Assembly: GCA_037201625.1 (NCBI GenBank)
Contig: JBBCGR010000003.1
Span: 2,046,001 to 2,110,000, forward strand
DNA from: JAMXLO01 sp037201625
Lineage (GTDB): Bacteria; Pseudomonadota; Alphaproteobacteria; Acetobacterales; Acetobacteraceae
Reading direction: 5' to 3'
Length of the DNA: 64,000 nucleotides
Under the pieces are notes generated by a model. That model searched no databases. It was not told the origin of the DNA and worked only from the letters and a program-made list of their open reading frames with translations. A program made the translations under genes and the position numbers. Below are positions 41,917 through 51,177 of the stretch, piece after piece. The first letter of the stretch is position 1; every line of letters starts with the position of its first letter.

Positions 41917-43618
41917 CGAGAAGCTTGCCGACCAGCGGCCGCTGTCGGCGAATGAGGGCATCAAGGCGCGCAGCCGCCTGTTGCGCGGCACGATCGCCGA
42001 AGGGCTGACCCAGGTCGAGACCGGCTCGCTGTCGGACGATGACCAGCAGCTCACGAAGTTCCACGGCATCTACGTGCAGGATGACCGCGACCTGCGGGCA
42101 GAGCGCGGGCGCAAGAAGATGGAGAAGGCCTTCATCTTCATGGCGCGGCTGCGCATCCCGGGCGGCGTGCTGACACCGCAGCAATGGCTGGCGGCGGAGC
42201 GCATCGCGATCGAGCGGGGCAACGGCACGCTGCGGCTGACCACACGGCAGACCATCCAGTTCCACGGCATCATCAAGAGCAACCTGCGCCGCGCGATCCA
42301 GGGGCTGAACGAGGCGATGCTCGATACAATCGCGGCGTGCGGCGACGTGAACCGCAACGTCATCGCGCGGGTCAATCCGTGGCAGAGCCGCGCGCATGCC
42401 GATGTCATGGCCGCGGCCGATGCGATCGCCACGCACCTGCTGCCGAAGAGCCGTGCCTGGCACGAGATCTGGATCGACGGCGAGAAGCAGTCGGGCGGCG
42501 AGGAGGAAGACGAACCCATCTACGGCCGTACCTACATGCCGCGGAAATTCAAGATCGCCGTGGCATTGCCGCCGCACAACGACGTGGACGTGTTCGCGCA
42601 CGACCTGGGCTTCATCGCCATCGAGGAGGCCGGGCGCATCATCGGCTACAACGTGGTGGCCGGCGGCGGCATGGGCATGACGCATGGCGAGCCGGACACC
42701 TTCCCGCGCACCGGCGATGTGATCGGCTTCTGCACTCCGGACCAGGTGACCGACGTGGCCGAAAAGGTCGTGACGGTACAACGCGATTTCGGCGACCGTT
42801 CGGACCGCAAGCATGCGCGGCTGAAATACACGATCGAGCGCATCGGGCTTGCCGCATTCCGCGAGGAGCTGCAGCGGCGGCTGGGCCACGCGCTCGCACC
42901 AGCGCGCGACTTCGCGTTCACCGGCAACGGCGATCATTTCGGCTGGGCGCACGGCGACGATGGCAACTGGCATTTCACGCTGTTCGTCGAGAATGGCAGG
43001 GTGCCCGCGGGCGCCGGGCTGCACGCGATCGCCGAACTCGGCATCGGCCACTTCATCATCACGCCGAACCAGAACCTCGTGCTGGCCGACATCCCGCCGC
43101 GGCGCAAGGCGAAGGTCGCGGCACTGCTGAAGGCGCATGGGTTGGATGCGCCGGTGAGCGGTCTGCGGCGCAATGCGCTGGCCTGCGTGGCGCTGCCGAC
43201 CTGCGGCCTCGCGCTGGCCGAGAGCGAACGCTATTTGCCTGACCTCATCACGCGCCTCGACGAAGAGCTCGAACGTGCCGGGCTTGCGCAGGATGACATC
43301 ACCATCCGCATGACCGGCTGTCCCAACGGCTGCGCGCGGCCCTATCTGGCGGAGATCGGCCTCGTGGGGCGCAGCCCCGGACTGTACAACCTGTATCTCG
43401 GCGCCGCGTTCGACGGCACGCGGCTGAACAAGCTGTACCGCCGCGACATCGGCGGCGATGCCATCGTCACCGCCCTGGCCCCGCTGTTCCGCTCCTATGC
43501 CGAACACCGCACGCCGGGCGAGCGGTTCGGCGACTACGCGATCCGCGCCGGCGCGATCCAGCCGACCACCGCCGGCAATGCGTTCCACTCCGACCTCGCA
43601 CCCGAACTGGGGAGCTGA
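41906..43618 (+). CDS. cysI: sulfite reductase hemoprotein subunit
   Basis: 570 residues from ATG 41906, with GAAGG upstream. The four-Cys 4Fe-4S/siroheme site is intact: ACVALPTCGLALAES (~430) and TGCPNGCARPY (~472). LRLTTRQTIQFHGI (~112), NVVAGGGMGMTHG (~250) and NHF-type substrate-pocket basic residues are present. Reduces sulfite to sulfide by six electrons. With cysJ and the siroheme genes it forms a self-contained operon; sulfate-activation genes are not in the window. Confidence 0.95.
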   Translation: MSTDEKLADQRPLSANEGIKARSRLLRGTIAEGLTQVETGSLSDDDQQLTKFHGIYVQDDRDLRAERGRKKMEKAFIFMARLRIPGGVLTPQQWLAAERIAIERGNGTLRLTTRQTIQFHGIIKSNLRRAIQGLNEAMLDTIAACGDVNRNVIARVNPWQSRAHADVMAAADAIATHLLPKSRAWHEIWIDGEKQSGGEEEDEPIYGRTYMPRKFKIAVALPPHNDVDVFAHDLGFIAIEEAGRIIGYNVVAGGGMGMTHGEPDTFPRTGDVIGFCTPDQVTDVAEKVVTVQRDFGDRSDRKHARLKYTIERIGLAAFREELQRRLGHALAPARDFAFTGNGDHFGWAHGDDGNWHFTLFVENGRVPAGAGLHAIAELGIGHFIITPNQNLVLADIPPRRKAKVAALLKAHGLDAPVSGLRRNALACVALPTCGLALAESERYLPDLITRLDEELERAGLAQDDITIRMTGCPNGCARPYLAEIGLVGRSPGLYNLYLGAAFDGTRLNKLYRRDIGGDAIVTALAPLFRSYAEHRTPGERFGDYAIRAGAIQPTTAGNAFHSDLAPELGS

Positions 43619-43620
43619 CC

Positions 43621-43953
43621 ATGCGCTATCTGCCACAGTCGACGAACGACCTGGCGTGGCCCTCGCTGCGCCACGCACGGGGGCGGCTGCTCGGATTGCC
43701 CTTCGTGGTGACCGCGCTGGCGCCGGGGCTAGCGTTCGGCTGGCCCGCGTGCATCGCGGCGCTGGTGATCGCCAGCCTGGCAAGCTTCCTGGTCTATGTG
43801 CCGCTGACGGCGCTCGCGCTCAACGGCGGCCATGCGCTGCGGCAGGATGCTCCGGTGCCCACGCTGACCGGGCGGGCCTATGGCGTGCTGCTGGTGCTGT
43901 GGGCGACGACCGCGTGGCTGGCGGCGGCCGTCGCACCGCATCTGGCACGTTAG
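43621..43953 (+). CDS. small membrane protein at the end of the sulfite-reductase operon
   Basis: 110 residues, start two bases after the cysI stop, with GGGAG upstream. At least three hydrophobic segments: ~24-45 (LGLPFVVTALAPGLAFGWPACI), ~46-66 (AALVIASLASFLVYVPLTAL) and ~86-107. I recognise no family. Position suggests it is translated with cysI; a sulfite- or sulfide-related membrane role is a guess from context only. Confidence 0.65.
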   Translation: MRYLPQSTNDLAWPSLRHARGRLLGLPFVVTALAPGLAFGWPACIAALVIASLASFLVYVPLTALALNGGHALRQDAPVPTLTGRAYGVLLVLWATTAWLAAAVAPHLAR

Positions 43954-44050
43954 CAGTCAGGATCAGCGAACCGCGAAACGGCAAGGACCGTGCCTTCGCC
44001 CTGTCCCTCCCGAACGGTGGCACGCGTCACGCCGTGCGGGTAGCTGGTCC

Positions 44051-44068
44051 CGCTGACGATCGTCAGCG
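44051..44068. promoter_or_regulatory. 18-bp perfect palindrome
   Basis: CGCTGACGATCGTCAGCG, seven bases beyond the 3' end of the alcohol dehydrogenase pseudogene. Could be a terminator stem or a protein-binding dyad. The rest of 43954-44074 shows nothing else. Confidence 0.4.
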
Positions 44069-44074
44069 CCGCCG

Positions 44075-45099
44075 CTACGCCCCCATGGTCAGGACCATGC
44101 GAAACCGGACGTCGCCCGCCATCATCCTCGCATAGGCTTCGGCGGCGCGCTCCAAGGGCAGCGTCTCGATCATCGGAGCGACACCGGCCATGGCGCTGAA
44201 CTTCAGGGTCAGATCGGCAGTCGCCGGGTCACCCGTCAGCGCGCCGGCAATGGATTTGTTGCCGAACACGAGATCCTTGGCAGACGTGCCCAGCGGATCC
44301 GCAGTCACGCCAAGCGTCAGAAGCATGCCACGCGGAGCCAGCCCCCTGACGGACTCGGCCAACGTCTGCCCGTCCGACGCCGTGGAGACCACGAGCATGG
44401 CGCCTCCGAGCCCCTGCAACGTCTCGGCCAGTCCGCCAGCTTTGCTGTCGATGTAGTGATGGACGCCAAGCTTCCTGGCGAGACCCGCCTTGTCGTCGCC
44501 GCGGCCGATCGCCACGACCTCGAAGCCCATGCGACGCGCATACTGGACTGCGAGATGCCCCAGTCCTCCGATGCCCAATACCGCCACCAGATCGCCGGCC
44601 TTGGCCGGAGTGCCGCGGATCCCGCTGAACGTCGTCAACCCCGCGCACAGCAACGGGGTGGCATCGACAGATGACAGATCGCTCGGAATCGAAATCAACC
44701 CGCTTGCCTTCGCGGTCAGCACCTCGGCATAGCCGCCGTCGTGCTGAACACCGGTAAATCCCTGGTTCTCGCAATTCACCAGGTGACCACCGCGGCATTG
44801 CCGGCAGTGGCCGCAATTTCCGCCGAGAAAGCCGACACCGACGCGCTACCCGACGCTCTAGCCCTCAACGCCTGCGCCGAGCAGATCGATGACCCCGACG
44901 GCCTCATGGCCCGGGACACGCGGCCATGCGATGAAAACATCCCCTGCACCGTGGCTGCATCGGAGTGACACACACCGCACGCCTCGACACGAATGCGCAC
45001 ATGACCATCACCCGGCGAGGTCAGCGGCTTTTCCGTCAACTCCAGCTTGCCCGGTGCCACTGCCTGGACGGCCCGATAGGTACCTTCTGAAACCGACAT
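44075..45099 (-). pseudogene. zinc-dependent alcohol dehydrogenase, frameshifted with two in-frame stops
   Basis: The 5' part (ATG 45099) encodes MSVSEGTYRAVQAV...GVCHSDAATVQG. Near 44935-44945 the frame shifts and continues as WPRVPGHEAVGVIDLLGAGVEG. TAG codons at 44858-44860 and 44846-44848 then interrupt it. It resumes as RVGVGFLGGNCGHCRQCRGG and HLVNCENQGFTGV and runs intact to the stop at 44075 (VLGIGGLGHLAVQYARRMG). Catalytic CGVCHSD, GHE, the structural zinc Cys cluster and the NAD fold are all recognisable, so the ancestor was a class III-like medium-chain alcohol dehydrogenase. An internal start near 44779 could only give a fragment without the catalytic domain. Three lesions make sequencing error unlikely. 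Confidence 0.85.
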
Positions 45100-45292
45100 C
45101 GTGTCCCCCGCAGCGCGACTCCGGCGCTGAACGATGTTGATCGGGCCTTGCTTCCGGCTCCACGCAGGCATGCAGCATTTCCGGCGGCGGGACGCGGCAT
45201 CAGAGACCAACTATGCGCGGGGTGTATCGGTGACCCTGGCTCGCCAATATCAGAATCGTGCCGATGCTTTTCCGATCTGGCCAGGAGTTACG

Positions 45293-46495
45293 ATGCCTGA
45301 ACGTTCGACGGACGTGACCACGGATGCCGAGCACGGCCCTACCACGGCGCTGATCTCCATCCTGGCAGTCGCCACCGGTGCGCTCATCGCGAACCTGTAC
45401 TACGCACAACCGCTCATCGCATCCATCGGACCAGACATCGGCATCAACTCCGACCTCGCGGGCGCCATCGTCAGCGTCACACAGATTGGCTACGGCATCG
45501 GGCTGTTCCTGCTCGTCTCATTGGCCGATCTTGTCGAAAACCGGCGACTTGTTCTTATAACGCTCACCCTCACGACTGTTGGGCTGGTCGCCACGGCTCT
45601 ATCGACGAGCGCCGTACCATTCTTCATGGCATCGTTTCTGGTGGGTTTCTGCTCCACCGGCGCGCAGGTCTTGCTGCCCTTCGTCGCCTATCTCGTGCCG
45701 GAGGTCCGCCGGGGGCGCGTGCTCGGCAATGTGATGGCGTGCGTATTGACCGGCATCATGCTCGCCAGACCGGTCGCGCTGTTCATCGCCGCGAGTTTTG
45801 GCTGGCGCGCCGTGTTCGGAAGTTCCGCAGTCCTGATGCTGGTGATCGGGCTGTTGCTGATTCGCATGATGCCGCGCCATGCGCCGCGCGGTGGCATGCA
45901 TTACGGGTGGATCCTGCTCTCGATGATCGAGTTGTTTCGGACCATGCCGGTACTGCGGTGGCAATCGGCGATCCAGGCGTTGATGTTCGGCGCGTTCAAC
46001 ATGTTCTGGACGGCCGCACCATTGATGCTGGCGGACCGGTTCGGCATGACGCAGCGTCATATCGCGCTGTTCGCGCTGGCCGGCGCCGGCGGCGCGCTGG
46101 CGGCGCCGATCGCGGGACGGCTTGCCGATCGAGGCCTCGGGCGCACAGCGAATATCAGCGCCGTCGTGGCGCTCGGTCTGGCGTTCTACGGCACGCGCTG
46201 GGCGACGGCGGCAGGCCTCGTCGCCGTGCTGGTGCTGCTGGCGATCCTCATAGATGCTGCCGTGCAGACCACGCAGATCATCAGTCGGCGCCTGATCTTT
46301 GCTGTCCCGTCCGACAGGCGGGGACGGGTCAATGCCATCTACATGACGTGTCTGTTCGGCGGTGGCGCTATTGGATCGATCCTCGGCAGCCTGACGTATC
46401 ACTGGGGTGGCTGGTCGGCGACAGCGACCGCCGGTGGCTTGATCGGCGTCCTCGCACTGGCATTGATGACCTTGCGGGTTCGCGTCGCGACGTGA
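45293..46495 (+). CDS. MFS transporter
   Basis: 400 residues from ATG 45293, with AGGAG 7 nt upstream. About twelve membrane helices are visible. The first begins ALISILAVATGALIANLYYAQPL, the usual opening of the drug/arabinose efflux (AraJ/YdhP-like) group. A loop with LADLVENRRLVL (~75) stands for the MFS A-motif and PIAGRLADRGLGR its second copy. The substrate is unknown; an exporter is more likely than an importer. Divergent from the decayed alcohol dehydrogenase gene across 193 bp. Confidence 0.88.
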   Translation: MPERSTDVTTDAEHGPTTALISILAVATGALIANLYYAQPLIASIGPDIGINSDLAGAIVSVTQIGYGIGLFLLVSLADLVENRRLVLITLTLTTVGLVATALSTSAVPFFMASFLVGFCSTGAQVLLPFVAYLVPEVRRGRVLGNVMACVLTGIMLARPVALFIAASFGWRAVFGSSAVLMLVIGLLLIRMMPRHAPRGGMHYGWILLSMIELFRTMPVLRWQSAIQALMFGAFNMFWTAAPLMLADRFGMTQRHIALFALAGAGGALAAPIAGRLADRGLGRTANISAVVALGLAFYGTRWATAAGLVAVLVLLAILIDAAVQTTQIISRRLIFAVPSDRRGRVNAIYMTCLFGGGAIGSILGSLTYHWGGWSATATAGGLIGVLALALMTLRVRVAT

Positions 46496-46749
46496 TCCAT
46501 TCCGGGAATAGGATTCCGGCTCGCTCCAGGGCAGGCGTTCAGGTTCGGTGGATGGCGAAATGGGATGCACGCGCAGGCTGGAACCCTGAGGAAGCGGCAA
46601 ACCCCTCCTGAGCCCCGTGCGCGCGGAAGACACTGAACAAGAGGGCGCGGTTACTCTGTCCTGCAATAGAGAGCGATGATCGGAGGTGGGGCTCGCCGTA
46701 ACGTCCGACCTACGCGGTCAGACACGACGGCGCCGTCCGCCGTCACGCG

Positions 46750-47145
46750 TCAGGCGAGATTGCCGGCGGGCTCCGTCGTGACCCCGACCTCCGGCATCTC
46801 GAGCACCGGACGGATCGAATTGAGCGCTGCCCGCAGGGTGCGGAAGCGCTGGAATTCATTCCAATCGGGTGCCGAGGCGACGACCCAGAAGGCGGATTCC
46901 GACGGCGAATAGACGAGATAGGCCGGGTCCTTGCTGGCGCGCAGCACGACCACGATGCGGCCGACGATCTTGGGATCGTCGCCGCGCCGTTCGCTGACGA
47001 AGGCGCGCGTTACATCGAGGGTGTCGCGCTGCGTGGCGGCGAACCACTCGGCGAGCAGCGCCCGTTCCCACTGCGAAATCGGTCGGGGCGGGAATGTGAG
47101 GATGACGTTGTCGGCATTCGACGGCATGGCGGCGCCCGGGGTCAT
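46750..47145 (-). CDS. small hypothetical protein (about 131 aa)
   Basis: Not recognised. It begins at ATG 47145 or 47127 (125 aa); neither has a strong ribosome site. The soluble mixed alpha/beta product contains PRPISQWERALLAEWFAATQ, VGRIVVVLRASKDPAYLVYS and FWVVASAPDWNEFQRFRTLRAALNSI. The even, non-shadow composition argues it is real. It is divergent from the second enolase-superfamily gene; the region between (47146-47333) contains an AT-rich block (CTATTTTTTGAAAGG). The 254-bp gap on its 3' side (46496-46749) holds only a 12-bp dyad GACGGCGCCGTC (46726-46737). Confidence 0.6.
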   Translation of the reverse strand: MTPGAAMPSNADNVILTFPPRPISQWERALLAEWFAATQRDTLDVTRAFVSERRGDDPKIVGRIVVVLRASKDPAYLVYSPSESAFWVVASAPDWNEFQRFRTLRAALNSIRPVLEMPEVGVTTEPAGNLA

Positions 47146-47333
47146 GAAGGGTCCGCAACCTATTTTTTGAAAGGTTACAGACTTCTTGCACGATTGTTCA
47201 CCTATTCGGGAACAAGAGCAATCACTGACACACCCCCATACCTCCGCGCGCCCGCACGTGCCCGTGAGCGGCGAATTGCATGTCGTCCCCTCCGCTGTAT
47301 TGTCGACCTCAACGACGCGGCCTGGAGGAAGCA

Positions 47334-48545
47334 ATGGCAGAACTGAAAATCGCGCGGATCGAGACGTTCCTGTTCGATCCCGGCCTCGCCAAGAACCTGC
47401 TGTTCTGCCGCGTGGAGACCGAGGAAGGCGTGCACGGCTGGGGCGAGGCCTATGTCACGCCGGGTAAGGAGCCGGTAATCGAACTCCTGCTGCAGGGCAT
47501 GGCCAAATACATGATCGGCCGCAGCGCGTTCGGCATCCGCCACACCGCGCAGGTGCTGTTCGACGATTTTGCGATGCGGCGCGCGTCGCTCGACCTGCTC
47601 TCGGCGTGGAGCGCGATCGAGATCGCCATGTGGGATATCGTCGCCAAGCACGCCGGCCTGCCGCTGTACAACCTGCTGGGCGGCGCATCGCGCGAGCGGG
47701 TGAAGGTCTATGCCAATGGCTGGTCGAGCGGCACGGATTCGATCGAGCAGAACGTCGAGCGCGCGCTGCGCGTGAAGCAGCAGGGATTCACGGCACTGAA
47801 ATGGGATCCGTTCCCGGGACCATGGCGCAGCTTCATCCATCGTGAGGACGAAGACCACGTGGTGCGCTACGTGAAAACGATGCGCGAGGCGCTGGGTCCG
47901 GACTTCGGGCTGCTGGTCGAGGTGCATCGCCGCCTGGCACCGATGCACGCGATCCGTATCGGCCAGCGCATCGCCGAATACGATGTGGGCTGGTACGAGG
48001 AACCGTGCCTGTGCGACAACATCGAACTGGTCGCCGAGGTGCGGCGTGCGCTGCCGGGCGTGCCGATCGTGACGGGTGAGGCGATCTACTCGAAGGAAGG
48101 CTTCGCCCAGGCGCTGGCGGCGCGGGCGGCCGACATCATCAACCCCGACATCTGCAACTGCGGCGGCATCAGCGCGATGCTGGACATCGCCGCGATGGCG
48201 CAGCCGCACGCCGTCGCGGTCGCCCCGCACAACTACAACTCCACCCTCGTCGGGCTTGCTGCGACGGTGCAGTTGTCGGCGATGATCCCGAACTTCTGGA
48301 TCGCCGAGTGTTTCATCAACCTGAAGCCGGCATGCGATGAAATCGCCGTGCACCCGCTGGTGGTGGAGGACAGCTTCGTCGAACTGCCGACGACGCCGGG
48401 ACATGGGATCGACCTGGATGTGGAGCGGCTGCGCAAGATGCCGTATCGCGACATGGGCTCGCGCGGCGGCAAGAGCCTGCGCAGCTACACCGAGGAGTTC
48501 CCCCGCAAGCACTACACCGTGGCGCCGACGCGAACGGGGTACTGA
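47334..48545 (+). CDS. mandelate racemase/muconate lactonizing family protein, dehydratase-like
   Basis: 403 residues from ATG 47334, with GGAGG 9 nt upstream. Motifs: ALKWDPFPG (~160), VEVHRRLAP (~198), YEEPCLCDN (~223), VTGEAIYSKEGF (~248), NPDICNCGGI (~277) and VAPHNYNSTLVG (~300). An acid-x-His pair in the first metal-ligand strand (EVH) and a His in the late VAPH motif resemble galactonate-type sugar-acid dehydratases. That enzyme type is a reasonable but unproven guess. The C-terminal LRKMPYRDMGSRGGKSLR tail is unlike mandelate racemase itself. Monocistronic and convergent to the alpha/beta hydrolase gene. Confidence 0.85.
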   Translation: MAELKIARIETFLFDPGLAKNLLFCRVETEEGVHGWGEAYVTPGKEPVIELLLQGMAKYMIGRSAFGIRHTAQVLFDDFAMRRASLDLLSAWSAIEIAMWDIVAKHAGLPLYNLLGGASRERVKVYANGWSSGTDSIEQNVERALRVKQQGFTALKWDPFPGPWRSFIHREDEDHVVRYVKTMREALGPDFGLLVEVHRRLAPMHAIRIGQRIAEYDVGWYEEPCLCDNIELVAEVRRALPGVPIVTGEAIYSKEGFAQALAARAADIINPDICNCGGISAMLDIAAMAQPHAVAVAPHNYNSTLVGLAATVQLSAMIPNFWIAECFINLKPACDEIAVHPLVVEDSFVELPTTPGHGIDLDVERLRKMPYRDMGSRGGKSLRSYTEEFPRKHYTVAPTRTGY

Positions 48546-48562
48546 TCCGCGGGCCGGTTCCG

Positions 48563-50380
48563 CTACGCCTGCTGCTTGGCCCGCGCCACATACGCCGCCG
48601 CATCGTCAGGCAGCAGCAGGCGATCCTGCTGCAGCGCGGCGGCCACCGCCTCGACCTGCGCGACGTAGCCGGCATGATCGGAATAGCGTTCCGCGTATGA
48701 CGGCCGCGGGTCGTCCTGCGCGCGGCGCTCCGCCTCGGTGGCAGCGAAGGGGAGGCAGGTCCCGTCGCGGTCGGCCAGTTCGCCGGCCGGCAGCGGCGCC
48801 TGGTAGAGGTTCCAGCCAGCGAAGGTGCCGCGCGGCACGGCGATGTCGGGCAGCCTGATGCCGGCGATCTCGTTGCCATCGGCATCCACCTGCGGCACCA
48901 GTGCCGGCCACGTCCGCGCCGGCGGCTGCGGATCGGTCCAGTCGTCCGGCTCCGCCACATCGTTCGCCGCGCGCGGCGGCACCAGCGCCTTGAGTTTCGG
49001 CCACGCCACCGCCGATGCCGGCACCAGCGTGCCGTCGGCGATGCGCGGCAGGCGCGATAGTGGCGGCTCGCTTCCCTGCACCACCCATTCGTCGAGCGCC
49101 ACCAGCAGCGCGCGGATCGCCGGCATCGGGTCGTGCCAGTTGCGCGGATTGGTGCACGGACCGGCGTCGCGCGGCATGCCCGCCTTGCCGCCATGCTGGG
49201 TGCCCGGCAGGAGGTAGCCGCGCACATTCGGCGGCAGCGTCGCGTCGCGCGCACCGTCGGGATCGGTGTGCAGCAGCGAGGCGCCCTTCTGCCAGTATTC
49301 GGTCGAGGTGTTGGTCTCGATCACCTTGGTGTCGTCGCCCGCCAGCAGGTCGCCGGTGGCGAAGGGGAACGCGACCTCGGGGAAATCGTGGTCCTCGTGC
49401 CAGGTGCGCGTGCGGCCAGGCTGGCCGAACTCGGTGTTGCAGAACACGCGGCCGATGCCGGCGACGTGGGTGAAGATGGCGTCGAACACGCGGGCGCCGG
49501 TTTCATCACGGTTGAAGCCCTGCGCGAGATGGTCGCGCAAATAGCGGCCCGCCTGGGAGATACCGAAGGCGAGCGCGTGGGTGGGCTGGCGGCCGAGAAC
49601 GTCGCGCCCCCCGGCGCTGCTGCGGAGGTGGGAGATGAGGTCGCGCGTTGCGGCGAAGCCGATGCCGAGCACCGGCGGGTTGCTCGCGGTGTAGCGAAGT
49701 TCGTAGATCGCGCCTGGCTCCGGCCGCGTTCCCTCCGGCAGCAGGCGCACCGTGCGCTGGTCGGCGAACGCGAACGCCACGTCGCGGCGTGGCGCGGTCT
49801 GCGCGCTCCGCACGGTCAGCACCGCATCGTCGCGGCTGGCGGCGGCATAGGCCAGGCGGAACTGCTGCAGATCGCCGCCGCGCGTGCCGGAGATGAACTC
49901 CTCGCGGATGCGCCGCACGATCGGCGCGCCATCGTCGGTGGCGACCGGTGCATCGAGGCCCAATCCGCCGTTCGCCCGCGGCGCGCCCGGATCCCAGCCG
50001 GACCAGACCAGCGTGAAGCCGAGATGCAGCGGCAGTGCGTTGCCGAGATCGCCAGCGACCGCCGGCTGGTTGCCCGGCTTGCCGGCACACAGGTTGGCGA
50101 ACAGCATGATGCGGCCGCGGTTGTTCACCTCGTAGAGCAGGCGGCCGTTGCCGCGCGCCGGGTCGGCGGGTCGCAGGATGCAGATGTCGCTGCGGTACTC
50201 GACATTGCCGCGGGCATTGCGCGGCGCCTTGGCGAGGTTGACGATGCCGCAGTTGGCGGGATGCGCCGGATCGAGTTCGCCGATCGCGATGCCGTCCAGG
50301 CGCTCATAGGCGCCGGTGCTGCCGAAGATGGCGCCGCCCACGAACGGGGTGCGTGCGGTGATCTCGATCGCGGTGATCAT
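48563..50380 (-). CDS. alpha/beta-hydrolase-domain protein (large, ~605 aa)
   Basis: 605 residues of a family of unknown substrate. It opens ITAIEITARTPFVGGAIFGSTGAYERLDG, a conserved start in these proteins. The probable nucleophile elbow is FGISQAGRYLRDHL (~272). GYLLPGTQHGGKAG (~390) may hold the catalytic His, and IRALLVALDEWVVQG follows. No signal peptide. Possibly an esterase or lactonase acting with the adjacent sugar-acid-type enzymes. Followed upstream by a palindromic element (50410-50502) that separates it from the CoA-transferase genes. Confidence 0.75.
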   Translation of the reverse strand: MITAIEITARTPFVGGAIFGSTGAYERLDGIAIGELDPAHPANCGIVNLAKAPRNARGNVEYRSDICILRPADPARGNGRLLYEVNNRGRIMLFANLCAGKPGNQPAVAGDLGNALPLHLGFTLVWSGWDPGAPRANGGLGLDAPVATDDGAPIVRRIREEFISGTRGGDLQQFRLAYAAASRDDAVLTVRSAQTAPRRDVAFAFADQRTVRLLPEGTRPEPGAIYELRYTASNPPVLGIGFAATRDLISHLRSSAGGRDVLGRQPTHALAFGISQAGRYLRDHLAQGFNRDETGARVFDAIFTHVAGIGRVFCNTEFGQPGRTRTWHEDHDFPEVAFPFATGDLLAGDDTKVIETNTSTEYWQKGASLLHTDPDGARDATLPPNVRGYLLPGTQHGGKAGMPRDAGPCTNPRNWHDPMPAIRALLVALDEWVVQGSEPPLSRLPRIADGTLVPASAVAWPKLKALVPPRAANDVAEPDDWTDPQPPARTWPALVPQVDADGNEIAGIRLPDIAVPRGTFAGWNLYQAPLPAGELADRDGTCLPFAATEAERRAQDDPRPSYAERYSDHAGYVAQVEAVAAALQQDRLLLPDDAAAYVARAKQQA

Positions 50381-50409
50381 GCGTCAGTCTCCTATGCCTG
50401 CTCGCGCCG

Positions 50410-50502
50410 CCCTGTCATTGCGGACGCGACGCAGCGGTTCCCCTTGCCGATGTGCGGTTCCATGGGGATTGCTGCGTCGCTGCGCTCCTCGCAATGACAG
50501 GG
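50410..50502. repeat. REP-like extragenic palindrome, second copy
   Basis: Arms CCCTGTCATTGCG (50410-50422) and CGCAATGACAGGG (50490-50502) enclose a partly self-complementary middle (CGACGCAGC / GCTGCGTCG). It shares outer CTGTCAT...ATGACAG and the CCATGG-containing core with the element at 28468. It lies in the 141-bp gap between two minus-strand genes. Confidence 0.72.
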
Positions 50503-50521
50503 GTACAGCCGACGGACAGCG

Positions 50522-51166
50522 TCATGCCGTATGCAGCTTCGCCTCGGTGCGCGCCTGCAGCGCCTCGAGCGTCATCCCCGGGATCATGGCCCGCACCACG
50601 AAGCCGCGCGGCTCGAGGTCCAGCACCGCCAGGCTGGTATAGACGCGCCTCACCACAGCCTTGGCGGTGAGCGGATAGGAACAGCGATGGCGAATCCGCG
50701 GCTCGCCATCCTTGGTGGTGTGCTCCATCACCACCCAGAGGCGCCGCGCGCCGATCGCCAGGTCCATCGCGCCGCCGACCTGCTTCACTGGCTCATCGGC
50801 CGAGCGCGCCCAGTTGGCGATGTCGCCGTTCTCGGCCACCTCGAAGGCGCCCAGCACGCAGAGATCGAGATGGCCGCCGCGCGCGATGGCGAAGCTGTCG
50901 GCGTGGTGCACATACGATCCGCCGGTGCGCAGCGTGACATGCGTCGTGCTGGCATTGATCAGGAACGGGTTGACCGCATCCGCCGCGGGCGCCGGGCCGA
51001 CGCCGATGACGCCATTCTCCGCGTGGAAGATCACCTCGCGGTCCGCCGGCACGAAATCGGCCACCAGCGTCGGGATGCCGATGCCGAGATTGACCAACCA
51101 TCCCTCGGGGATGTCGCGGGCACACCACGCCGCCATGCCGTTGCGATCGAGCGGTGAGATGTCCAT
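50522..51166 (-). CDS. CoA-transferase subunit B (3-oxoacid CoA-transferase type)
   Basis: 214 residues. LVNLGIGIPTLVADFV, the catalytic Glu in HAENGVIGVG (~50) and GGHLDLCVLGAFEV (~97) are standard for the beta subunit. GGAMDLAIGARRLWVVMEH follows. With subunit A upstream (11-bp gap) it forms a type I CoA-transferase moving CoA between a dicarboxylic or acetyl donor and a 3-oxo acid. Acceptor specificity (acetoacetate or 3-oxoadipate) is not readable here. Confidence 0.92.
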   Translation of the reverse strand: MDISPLDRNGMAAWCARDIPEGWLVNLGIGIPTLVADFVPADREVIFHAENGVIGVGPAPAADAVNPFLINASTTHVTLRTGGSYVHHADSFAIARGGHLDLCVLGAFEVAENGDIANWARSADEPVKQVGGAMDLAIGARRLWVVMEHTTKDGEPRIRHRCSYPLTAKAVVRRVYTSLAVLDLEPRGFVVRAMIPGMTLEALQARTEAKLHTA

Positions 51167-51177
51167 GGGGCCCTCTT

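Noticed and set aside
44075..44779. 234-residue minus-strand frame considered as a complete short dehydrogenase
   Set aside because: It lacks the catalytic zinc domain, which is found upstream in another frame after a shift and two stops. It is the 3' part of a pseudogene.
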